Below, piece after piece: positions 21,621 through 31,223 of a stretch of 64,000 nt of DNA. The notes beneath the pieces are model-generated. The model was not told where the DNA came from and did not search any database. It saw only the letters and a program-made list of their open reading frames with translations. The DNA lies in NCBI GenBank assembly GCA_049999725.1, contig JBNGIS010016942.1:1-64000 (forward strand), given 5' to 3'. This DNA is from Haplomitrium mnioides. Taxonomy: Eukaryota; Marchantiophyta; Haplomitriopsida; Calobryales. Made by a program: the position numbers and the translations under genes. Numbering within the stretch: position 1 is the stretch's first letter; every line of letters begins with the position of its first letter.

Positions 21621-21634
21621 TAACTCCCCTTCTA
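21621..21634 (-). promoter_or_regulatory. gypsy-2 polypurine tract
   Basis: The minus strand reads TTAGAAGGGGAGTTA directly before the LTR start TGTTAGTC. It matches gypsy-1 and resembles the tract of the gag-only element (TTGAAGGGGGAGTTA). Confidence 0.8.
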
Positions 21635-21781
21635 ACTGCGAAGCAACCCCGCGAGCACCTTCTCTGTCAGCACCCTTCATCTCGGTGTTTTTAGTTGCTT
21701 CTTACGTTTGAGCTTATTCACATATAGTACAACCCTCCTAGCTGTCTATACTATACACACCTCAACACTCTTCTTGAGTTG

Positions 21782-22063
21782 TCATTGGCATTCCTCATCT
21801 ACAATATACCTCTTCAGGTAGTCGTAATGGATTTGATTCGTGATTTTATCACCCTCCAAAGTCTCTATCTCTGTGGACCCATTCTGATGTATCATGGTGA
21901 GAACAAAACGTCCCATCCATCTCGTGTGCAGCTTCCCCGGGAAATGCACTAATCGGCTGTCATACAACAGCACCAAATCTCCCTTATGAACATCCACTGG
22001 CTTCAGCCTCTTATCATGTTGCCCCTTCCGCAACTTTTGCTGGTGCTTTACTTGTTCATGCAC
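21782..22063 (-). pseudogene. gypsy-2 integrase C-terminal module
   Basis: A 93-codon frame with KLRKGQHDKRLKP, GDLVLLYDSRLVHFPGKL and HTRWMGRFVLTMIH, then NQIHYDYLKRYIV before the stop. MGRF stands where the GPF/Y module has Gly-Pro-Phe. The frame overlaps the main integrase frame by 8 bases, so a single frameshift separates the two. This domain normally helps bind DNA and choose target sites; no chromodomain is visible after it. Confidence 0.8.
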
Positions 22064-23035
22064 TTGTTCTCGATTCTCCTCCCAACTCCTCCATCTGGTA
22101 CAATCTTTCTCTCCTGCTCGGCTCCTCTTCCATCCTCTCTCTTGCTAGCACCCATCTAGTCGGTATATCAAATTCCACCGGAAGTAATGAGTGTTGCCCA
22201 AAGACGAGGAAATAGAGACAATAGCACGTCATAGTCTTGTGTGACAAGTTGTAAGCATAAGTCGGTTTAAGCCACTTGAGATCCCAATCTGACTTTTTTT
22301 GTGATACCGTTTTGCTAAGGATCCTACCCATGATTCCATTAGCTCTCTCTGTCAGCCCATTGGCCTTTGAGTGGTAAGTCATCATCCGTTTGTGCATGAT
22401 CAGGTATCTTTCTGTCAAATCCTTGATCACCTGATTGACAAAATGCTTACCTTGGTCTCTCACCAATTCTAATGACGCTTCGAATCTAAAGAACATATGT
22501 TTGTACAAGAAGATCGCCACTGTCTTCGCATTGTCCTTTCTGGTTCCTTTGGACTGGATCCATTTGGTAGCATAATCGGTAGCCAGAAGAATACATTGGT
22601 TCTCCCTATGGGTTGATAGCGCTATTGGCCTGATGAAGTCTATGCCCCATATTTCAAATGGTGCAAGTAGAATGATCAAAGTTAATGGGTGATGTTGGTT
22701 GGCTACAGGCTTCTCCGTTCTCTGACAAGCATCGCATCTCTTCACAAAGAAATGCACATCCTTGTATAAAGTCGGCCACCAATATCCTGCATCTAGTGGT
22801 TTTTTTTACTGTGGTGGCCCTCCACTTCTTCTCCGTGCAACGCTTGCATCACCATGGTGGCCTGATCTTGCTCCAAGCACCTCTTGATCACACCATCCAT
22901 CCCTCGTTTGTGCAATACTCCCTTCACAATTAGATAAGACTTCATTTTCCGGAGGAAGACCGCTGAATCTTCCCTATTAATGCCTTCTGGTACCCGTGCA
23001 GAAAGAAGAAACTCAACGATGTCCACATACTCCAT
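22056..23035 (-). pseudogene. gypsy-2 integrase (zinc-binding region and catalytic core)
   Basis: The minus-strand frames 23035-22793 and 22757-22056 cover the H2C2 region (HFFVKRCDACQRTEKP near 22750) and the catalytic core. All three acidic residues are present: Asp in WGIDFIRP, Asp in LVRDQGKHF and Glu in ANGLTERANG. The core is therefore more intact than in gypsy-1. A frameshift in the T-run near 22800 separates the spacer after RNase H from the core. Confidence 0.88.
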
Positions 23036-24014
23036 TGGTCTGCTTGCTCAAACATGGAATAGATCTTTGTCTGGAAAAGCGTCGTCCACCCCTTTTTTCA
23101 TTGATTGGCACGTCGATCCTAGAGAAGAAATCCTCATTGTTATGTGCCTTCCTTGGCTTAATCCGCACCTCAAAATCGAACTCTTGTAGGAGGAGCATCC
23201 ACCTCGCAATCCTCCCCGTCACGTTAGGTTTGTTTACCATATAGTTCACTGCGTTGTGATCAATGTGAAAGATCACTTTATAATGGAGAAGGAAGTGCCT
23301 GAATTTCTTCAAGGCGTAGATGATTCCTAGTACCTCTCGATCGATGGCAGAATAACTCTTCTCTGCGGTGGACAACAGTCTGCTTGCAACATAAATGGCA
23401 TGATCCCGTCTTGCCTCATCCAACTGATTGAGCACTACTCCTATACAGAAGCCTGACACGTTGATCATCACGTGAAATTCCTTCCCCCAACTAGGCGGCA
23501 TGAGCACTAGTGCATTCGACAACTGCTTCTTCAACTTCTGGTAACTTGCCAACCGATGTGGAGTGGGCTCAAAGTCACTTCCTTCCTTATTCATTTTTGT
23601 AACAGGTAAGGCTATTGTAGCAAACTGGCTGATAAATCTTTGATAATAGCCGACACAGCCCAGAAAGCCTTGTACCTCCTTCAGATTCGTGGGAAATGAC
23701 ACCTTTAACCAGACACTGACCTTCTCTTGGTCCACTTCAATTCCTTGGCCAGATATCTTGTGGCCGAAAAGTACTCCCTCCTTGACTCCGAAGAAGCACT
23801 TCCTCAGATGCAACTGCAATCCTATCTCTAGACAACACTGGAATGTGAGCCTCACATCTCGCTCATGGTCACACGCCTTTACGTACGCTAAAAAATTGTC
23901 GATGAGAATCTCCAAGAACTTCCTCAAGTAGTCGTGGAAGATATTCACCATCATCCTTTGGAATGTGCCAAGCGTGTTACAGAGCCCGAAGCGTGCATGG
24001 CCAACACTCCCCAC
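23013..24014 (-). pseudogene. gypsy-2 RT thumb/connection and RNase H (333 codons open)
   Basis: The frame begins just after the RT fingers with FGLCNTLGTFQRMMVN. The catalytic loop reads LIDN instead of F/YxDD near 23890, so the second Asp is lost. VQGFLGCVGYYQRF marks the connection. RNase H has VMINVSGF (Asp replaced by Asn), YSAIDREVLGIIYALKK (Glu kept) and HIDHNAVNYMVNKP (Asp kept). The run ends at SRIDVPINEK. Two lost acidic residues predict no polymerase or RNase H activity despite the long open frame. Confidence 0.88.
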
Positions 24015-24049
24015 TTGGTGGTGAAAGCTGTCTTCAGCTGATCCTCCTC

Positions 24050-24480
24050 TCAGATCCAGATCTGATTGTATCCTGAGTAGCCATCCATAAAGCTATATAT
24101 CTCCAGCCCGACTACAAGATCCAACACTCCATCGGTAAACGGCAACAAGCAATGATCCTTCTTGGTTGCCTCATTAAGCTTTTGGTAATCATGATAGACC
24201 CAAATCTTAGGCTTTCCATCCAGCCCTACTTTCTTCGGCTCTACTACCAGCGGTGACACCCACTCGCTATTCAGAACATGGTACATAAATGCAGCCTCCA
24301 ACAGTTTGTCAATCTCTTCTTTTACTAGTAGAGAGAATCTAGGATTCATCCGATACTAACGTTGTCTAACTAGTACTGCTGTTAGTTCTAGGTTGATGCG
24401 ATGCTCTCCCAATTCTCTTGGGACTCTTTTTAGATCTTCATGGCTCCAAGCAAGCACATCGCTGAAGTTTGCAAGAGTCC
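24050..24480 (-). pseudogene. gypsy-2 RT fingers and palm start
   Basis: The minus strand gives MNPRFSLLVKEEIDKLLEA, NSEWVSPLVVEPKKVG, KLNEATKKDHCLLPF and FMDGYSGYNQIWI, matching gypsy-1 8940-9370. The first catalytic Asp of RT (in FMDGYSGYNQ) is present. Upstream, HHINLEL-like residues up to 24480 belong to the same domain but are in another frame. Confidence 0.85.
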
Positions 24481-24643
24481 AAACTTAGGCTCTCTCCTCG
24501 GCCATTGGTAACTCATCCCCTACATGGAATTTTTGGCCTTCCGATATTACAATCTCTTTATGCTGCACTTCTCTTACTATCCCCACTTTGTTCCTCCTAT
24601 GTTGCTCATTTCCTCCTTCTATGGTTGCCAAACACATTCCTCC

Positions 24644-25540
24644 CTAGGCTAGCTTCGTCTCGCTTCTACCTTGGTGGTGGAGCTTTGACTCCCCTTCTAA
24701 CTCAAGGTCTATCCTCTCTTTCTTCTCCGATGGTCCGACCATGTCATCCGAACTGGGTCCGGCTATTGTCCCTCTCACAAGATCTATTTGACCAACCTCC
24801 ATTTCGGCTTCTCCCAACTTACTTTCTTCCGGTTCCTCGTCATCCAACTGGATCCAGTAGTTGCACTCCGTTTCCGCTTTGTCTTTGGACCATTCGTTGT
24901 CATAATCTGCCTCACATTGCGTCTCCCCCTTATGGGGTACTACCCCATAACAAACCACCATCCTCTTCGATCTGAACGTTGGAGTAGAGTTTCCCTAGTT
25001 GTGCAAGACTCGAGCATCGTACAACCACGGTCTTCCGATCAACATCGAGTAAGGAGAAGGTTGCGTGGACCACATCACCCGATAGTTCAATCGAAACTCC
25101 ACGCCTCTGATGATGGTGGGTACTTGCATTAGAGCTCCCAACGGCTTCACCCGCGATTTGTCAGCCAGTCTCATGATTCGAGCGGTGGGTTGAAACTCCT
25201 TAAAAATCCCAACCTATGTGCATTCTCTTCAATCATGATGTTGACCCCTGCTCCTACATCCACTGGCACCAGTGAGTGTGCAGCCTGCGATCTGAATATC
25301 AATTTCTGGAGCACCCTTGTCTTCATAAACCAGGCTCAGATCGGATGTGGTGCCCACCCGGAGGAGGCACCTCCGCCTCTTTGGTCCCATCAACAATTCC
25401 TTCAATTGCCTTCTATACAGCGGACTGTCTTTAATTAGTTGCCCCACCGTTGCCGTGGCTAGGCAATCTCGGACATCTGCTTGAATGTTTTAGGGGACAG
25501 GCTTGGCTACCTTGATCTGGACTACCATTGCTTCCTTGTT
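24644..25540 (-). pseudogene. gypsy-2 protease region and acidic linker
   Basis: The minus strand shows MGQLIKDSPLYRRQLKELL, EDKGAPEIDIQIAGC, a V-D-V-G-A-G motif near 25260 (Val in the middle of the usual Asp-Ser/Thr-Gly), SRVKPLGALMQVP and SPYSMLIGRPWLYDARV. An acidic linker of about 105 codons (24961-24644) leads to RT. The altered active site and frameshifts at about 25230 and 24960 make it inactive. Confidence 0.75.
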
Positions 25541-25559
25541 CTTCTGAGGCTCCTCTGAG

Positions 25560-27407
25560 GCCTGCTGCCTTTGAATTTCCTCCAAAGATTTTCTAGTTGC
25601 ATTCCTCTCCTCTTCGGCATCTATGGCCTCCACTCGTCTTCGTACCTCCTCTTGTTGCCTTGGGTGGAACCATTTGGGGTTGTCCCTCTAGTAATCTCAA
25701 TTGCTATCAGACAGCGACTCTGGATCCTTAGCCTTCTCGGCTCCACGCCCCTTCCTCCGCTTTTCCATTTTCTGATTTCGGATTTTTGCTCATGTCATCA
25801 CCCGATAGCAGCCCTTGAACGGGGACGAGACCCATCCTGGCAACTCCGCTTCCTCCTCCTTTTGTCCACCCCTTACTTCTGGCTCCCAGTCTAGCGTTAT
25901 AATATTCACCACCGGTGGGGGTGGTGGGGGATTTGCCCCTGCATTTGGGCCCAGCTCTGGTCTCCTGTTGAGCGGGCGATTCATCGCCACATGCCCCTTG
26001 GATTCGCATTGAAAATAAAGAGCATATGGTACCCTATTGTTCTTCTTCCGCGGCTCTAGGAAATTTGGGGATATGTAACCCGGATGACCACAATTCTAGC
26101 AGATCATGATGGTCGTTCAAGGAGGCCTACCAGCCACCCAACCACTGGATTACCCTCCCCTTGCTCTTGTAGGTTTACTTAGAATTGTGCAAGGTCCACC
26201 ACTGACCTAGTACAACATCTCTTGAGCTTCTTCGGGCACATACTCAACTTCCTTATGCATGTATTCTAGGGGTTCTTCCCTCATGTAGTGGACAACATGA
26301 GCCTCCATGAGGCACTCCTAAGGAGAGTGGTCGTGTTGTTTGCACTTAACGCACCAGACCCCTACTCGTTTGGTTTCTAGTTGGCCTTCGCTGGCTCTCC
26401 GGTTTTATCCCTACGATGAGTATATGCATGGCCCCCAATTTTGCACTCAACTCCTCCACCTTCTCATTCAACTTCCCACCTTCTCTCCCGGAAGATTCTG
26501 GTTCCAGTTCCTTTTCGGAGGCTCTCCTTGGTTGCTTCTTTTTTCCCTCTTGATGATGAGTTTGCCGATCCTTCCCATCTCTGGCATCCCTCCTCTTCTG
26601 TTCCTTCCGTTTTTTCTTCCTTCTAACTGATTTATCCTCATCAGAACTGTTGGTGTTTGATTCCTGATCACTTCCCGAGGTGGAGGCCGAACTCTCCTCT
26701 GACTCCTCCTCACTACCAGTCCCATCTGAGGTGTCCTCCGATTCGTACCTTATTTGTGTCTTCCTCCTCAAGCTCGTGACAGAGGCTCATACGTGGGACT
26801 GCGCATCACTCACTGCAACTTCTAAGGTTCTGGGGGTCAGCTTGCCACACCCACGTTCCTATATTCTTTGGCAAAGCTGCCAGGAACCACGAAGTCAGCA
26901 TCCCATCAGTGGTCGGGGGTTCAGCTTCCATGCCACCTTCTTGAATCTTTGTAGGAATTTTCTCACTGATTCATTTTTCCGTATCCGTAGTTGCCCCATC
27001 TTAATTAAGGCCTTAGTCTCTTCTCCAATTTGTCGGAACTCGGACATGAACGCGGCCTTCAACGCCTCCCAATCCCCCTTAATCTGATTTGACAAGTCTG
27101 TATACCATGGATGTGCCTCTCCCTTCAGGACAACATGCAGGATACCCAAATTCAGGTGACTCTCTCCATTGGCTTGTTCCGCATTCTCCAGATCGTCCAG
27201 CCATGCGTCAGGGTCATCCTTAGGTCGTCCCTTATACGGCTTGTACATAAATCTCCCCCATAGTTCTAGAGGTGGCACCGGGTGAGCCATTACAGTAGTA
27301 GGTAAGGTCAACTCTAGCCACAGGTCAATGCTCTCCCCCACACTTGTCTTGCTCTTCAGTTCAGTACCTACCGATTCAAGGAACCTTCTAGCTCCAAACA
27401 ACTCCAT
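25560..27407 (-). pseudogene. gag: gypsy-2 gag
   Basis: The start ATG at 27407 gives MELFGARRFLES. The capsid part runs to 26895 and contains MAHPVPPLELWG, WLDDLENAEQANGES, AHPWYTDLSNQIKGDWEAL and SVRKFLQRFKKVAWKLNP, typical of the retrotransposon gag fold. The frame 26771-26346 holds the acidic Ser/Glu linker, the KKKRKEQKRR cluster and a short amphipathic stretch (VEELSAKLGAMHIL). Zinc-knuckle remains lie at 26345-25980 but Cys residues are replaced (YFQCESKGHVAMNR). The charged WFHPKQ tail is at about 25660. Breaks lie near 26890, 26345 and 25790. Confidence 0.85.
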
Positions 27408-27464
27408 ATCTCCACTCCTGAACTAAAACCGGTTCCGGGTTGATCTTACGTTCTTGCAAACCTT

Positions 27465-27483
27465 GGCCCTCCTTCTAGCGCCA
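27465..27483 (-). promoter_or_regulatory. gypsy-2 primer binding site
   Basis: The minus strand reads TGGCGCTAGAAGGAGGGCC, 8 bases after the 5' LTR end. It begins TGG, as expected for pairing with a tRNA 3' CCA. The gag-only element at 59625-62202 has the same 19-mer with one change. I did not assign the tRNA. Confidence 0.7.
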
Positions 27484-27491
27484 AAAAACTA

Positions 27492-28939
27492 TGTAACTCC
27501 CTTCCTTCCATCCTTAGCTCTAGAAGAGCTTATTCTGACGAGAGGGCCACGACATGATTCAATAGGGCCTTTTATTGGACAGCCCCGAACCCCGATTTAT
27601 CTCTTTTACGTAGTCCTCCAAGCCCAGATAGGATCCACTTGAATCTTGTCCTTCTAACGGTCACTCATTCTTGCTTCAAGACTATTTTCAATCGTTCTCC
27701 TTTATACCATTTCAGAGAAAAAAGTATATACAGGATTCTACCTACGAACTCAATGCAACTCCTATGCCGAATTTACATAGGGCCAGCTACTCCAGCACTC
27801 TTACCACCCTCCAACACACTCTTTTCCTGCTTTACAAACCTCTAAGACTTATTCACAATATATGACAAGGTGGTACATGTACTCACACTATCTACTTGAC
27901 AGAAGCATGGAACGTTATCAGCCAGCTACTCCAGACACCACTTGAATCTCCCCCTCAATGCTTCACACTATGGCCCACCCACTCACACACACATCACTAG
28001 CTAGTTTATACCCTCCGTCGTAGAGGGGTTTCGATTCACTTTCGCAAGCTCGGAAGAGGTCTGATTGACTTCCACCCCTGGAAGGCAGGACACACTCCAC
28101 ACGAGACCTTGACCAGATCTTCTCCGCCGTGCGCGGGCACTAACACAGCCATTCCATGCCTTTGACCTCCCTTTGAAATGGTACCAGCAACACCTTCTGG
28201 ATGTCACTGGAGCGAAATCCCCTACGCAATCCCGACTCACAAGTCCAGGCCAAATGCACGTCAATCCCAATGTGTCTGCCCCCGCGACTGAGTATCCATC
28301 TCCTATATGTACCATTATACTCGCCATTTTGGATTATTACTATTTCTTAGTGCTGATTTGAAGAAGCTTGGTGCAAATCTGCAAAAGGTAAACTCTGAAG
28401 AAGCTCGGCGTAGATTCACAAGAAGACAAACTTGGTGCAGATCTGCAGAAGGAAATCTGTAGTGGTCCGTTTTGAAGTTGACCACATACTGATCCGAGGT
28501 CATTTCGAAGTTTGACCAACGGACAAGTTCGAAGTATCTCACGGACTGGTGAGTTCAAAGCATCTAACGGACTGGTGAGTCAAAAGCATCTCACGGAACC
28601 GTTGAATCCAAAGTTAACTTGTTTCCAAAGTTTGCCATCTGCTGCCGCTTTCCAAATGAAAGTTGGATCGTCACCGAACCTTGGGTTCCGAAGTTGACTT
28701 GGTTCCGAAGTTGACCTAGCTCCAAAGTGTGCCGTCTGTCGCCACTTTCCAAGTGGAAGTAGGACTGCTTCGTTTGACCACCTGGTTCCGAAGTTGACCG
28801 CGGACTGATTTGATGGTACTCTATCTGTGCACTCCTTCAAAGGGGATTCCGACCTCTTCCTCGATACTCTCTAGTATCATCGTTGCTTACGAAGGTTGTT
28901 TGCATTCTCTCTTTGTTTCTCGATCTTTACTTTTGACGT
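27492..28939 (-). repeat. gypsy-2 5' LTR, truncated by gypsy-4
   Basis: From TGTAACTCCC at 27492 it aligns with the 3' LTR (19757 onward) through CTCTGAAGAAGCTCGG and CTTACTTTTGACG near 28937. There the similarity stops; the 3' LTR continues (CGTCAAGCGCC) while here TGTCA and the gypsy-4 LTR follow. It keeps the TATA block absent from the 3' LTR. Confidence 0.85.
28005..28010 (-). promoter_or_regulatory. TATA box in gypsy-2 5' LTR
   Basis: The minus strand reads GGAGGGTATAAACTAGCTAG, nearly identical to the gypsy-1 site at 14531-14536. It would drive transcription toward gag. Confidence 0.6.
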
Positions 28940-28944
28940 TGTCA

Positions 28945-30680
28945 TGTTGTGGTTTGGCAAGTGTGTGAAAGGTAACAAGAAGAAAGGAAAAACAAATCAC
29001 TCTTACCATGGATAAGTTTAGAGAAAAGTCAAGAAGAAGCGACAAAGTATCTATCGAGAAGCTTCTAGAAACGCAAAAGTAGAGTTTGCCAGTAATACGT
29101 GGAAGATTCTCGAGATCATGTAAGTAAGGACAAGACCATCCTATTGGTTGTTCATAGATTCTATTGGATTATACTCTCAGATATTTTGAAGATAATAGAG
29201 AAGCAGCAGGGAAGAAAAGGGGGCATCAAGAGAACAACCAGGGAGGGACAGATATCGAAGAGAGGAGTGGGCGCTCGAAGCACGGAAGTTCTACGGTGGA
29301 GTTGAAGGATCTTATAGGTGACAATCTTGGAAATGGACAGAGAATTATTTGTTGCTCCTAATTTTCCTCTTCCAAATCCACTCTTCATTGGGCTGCGGAT
29401 AATTCCTTGAGACCACTTTCGACAATGGATAGTATATCACTTCGGTGATATTTTTCTAACTTCGGTGATGAATTCACCAATTCATGTGTTGTTGCCAATC
29501 ATCACCTATGGAGAACGATGGGACCTTACCATCTACATTCTGACCTGATGTGGAGAGGTGTTTCTCAAATCGTCGTCGAAGAGTGTTTTGGTTTTCGGTA
29601 AATACTGAATAATCGGAGCTGCAACTGGTGGAGCGTCACCAAATGATCAACTGACTGAAGAGGACTCAAGTTTACCTTCTCTTTCTTTCATCTTTGTTTC
29701 ATGTCAACACAAATAGCTTATGTTGTATGGTTCTTATACTAAAAAGAAAAGTGAGTTAACTGGAAGTTAGTAAAAACCTAAAGGAAGGAGAGGAGGCAAT
29801 TCGTTTTTCTGAGGGTTCGAGGAGTTTCCAGAGGAATTGGAGTTCGTGCAAGGCAAGAATCGAAAGCTCAAGAAGAATGGCATCCCTTTGCAACAAATTT
29901 CAAGTCGTTTGGTGCTTTGAAAAAAATACTTATGAGTGTTTGAAGGTGAAGGGGTCAAATTGAAGGGCAGATTGTCTTTCAAGCAATAGAATCAAGTGTA
30001 CAAAGAATCTGGAAGCAAGCAGAGTATCATTGAAAAGCTCACAACAAGGGATACAATTTGAAGGCAAGCTTTGATTCAATTGGAGTTGGGGTTGTTCTGT
30101 AACAGCAAGTTGAAGATTGAGTACCGATTGAAAGGTTGTTTCAAATTCACTCCTCATTCGACTTTGAGTTGTGAATTCTTGTATTCTATAGAGAGCAGAG
30201 TATCAATTGAGAATTTGGGAACCTAAAGATGGTAGTATGGTACAATAGTGTGTGAAGTTTCAAGGCTATTCTCTCTTAAGTGAAGAAGTTACTACCTAGG
30301 AAGTTTAGGGGTGTTATTTTGTTCGGTTTTTCTCAAACAACATTGAATCTTTGAGAGTAATGACCAATTCGCTCACGATTTTGAGCTGAAAATTTTTATA
30401 CAGATTTATCTTGCACCTTGGTTTTCAGCCTGAGAGTTTCAGACCCTAGCAACAACCAAGCCATGCATTCTCCTTGACAACACTCGAACAAAAAGTTGGA
30501 GAAAACTATTTTTTTCGGGTTTGTGATCGAACCTTTATCTAGGAAAGGCATGAGAACCTAAATCTCTGTCAAAGTTGTTCATTCCAAACCACTGAGCTAT
30601 AGAGCTTCTGCCATTTGCATAACACTCTCTACAGCCATATACCCCGCGTATTCCCAGAACAAGAAAAATGCCACACGACA
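28945..30680 (+). repeat. gypsy-4 5' LTR (about 1736 bp)
   Basis: It starts TGTTGTGGTTTGG where gypsy-2 similarity stops and ends CCACACGACA two bases before the primer site. The ends are imperfect inverted repeats (TGTTGTGG against TGTCGTGTGG). No second copy is in the window, so the boundaries rest on the interruption point and the primer site. Confidence 0.65.
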
Positions 30681-30682
30681 GT

Positions 30683-30700
30683 TGGTGAACCTGACGTAAA
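30683..30700 (+). promoter_or_regulatory. gypsy-4 primer binding site
   Basis: TGGTGAACCTGACGTAAA begins two bases after the LTR end CACGACA. It starts with TGG and lies 68 bases before the gag ATG at 30751. The pairing tRNA was not determined. Confidence 0.55.
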
Positions 30701-30750
30701 ACTCTGGGGTAGAGAGTGAGTGTGCCAGTTTAGAAGACTCTAGCAAAACT

Positions 30751-31206
30751 ATGGGTTCTTCTGGATCAGGAACTCCCATGTTACAATTGGATCCTACTAC
30801 TGCGCAAATGTTTCAAGCATTTGCTATATTTATGCAACAACAACAAGCGTTCGACCGAAAAGAAGCCATGGTGACCAGAGCTTTGCAATCTGTAGTAGGA
30901 TTGCTGGATCAATTTGATGGGAGAAATATCTCCAAGTATTTGAAAGACTATTCCATAGAGATGGAACTCAACAAAGTTCCAAGAGATAGATGATTCAAAC
31001 CTTTGAGTTGGCTGTAGTATCAGAATTGAGAGGCCGGGTGAGAGAGCTTATTCAAGTCTATGGAGCTGATTAGGAGAGTTTTTCTTTCCAACTTAAAGAA
31101 GAATATTCACTAGAGGATGCAGATAGAGTGACCAAAAAGTCATTCATTGAATGGGTAAATCGAACCAACAAAGGGTTGGTTGCAACTGAGCTTTTTTGGG
31201 AATTTT
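30751..31206 (+). pseudogene. gag: gypsy-4 gag, N-terminal part
   Basis: The ATG at 30751 opens MGSSGSGTPMLQLDPTTAQ, then a Gln-rich FMQQQQAFDRKEA and LDQFDGRNISKYLKDYSIEM, which looks like the start of a capsid domain. After a frameshift at about 30990 the reading continues as FELAVVSELRGRVRELI and EDADRVTKKSFIEWVNRTNK, with stops at 31072 and 31207. It joins the long open frame that follows. Upstream nothing but LTR and leader is present. Confidence 0.7.
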
Positions 31207-31223
31207 AGAGGCAATTCTCACAA

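Larger units (their letters stand above)
19757..28939 (-). mobile_element. gypsy-2: Ty3/gypsy element on the minus strand, 5' LTR interrupted by gypsy-4
   Basis: Read on the minus strand the order is partial 5' LTR (28939-27492), primer site, gag, protease, RT, RNase H, integrase, polypurine tract and 3' LTR (21620-19757). It is the same family as gypsy-1 by gag, pol, polypurine tract and LTR similarity. It is the better preserved of the two: RT-RNase H has a 333-codon open stretch and integrase a 233-codon one. Lost catalytic residues in RT and RNase H still mark it as dead. The 5' LTR stops where the gypsy-4 LTR starts. Confidence 0.92.

Noticed and set aside
24469-25132. Long plus-strand frames over gypsy-2
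   Set aside because: Shadows of the minus-strand protease and linker region.
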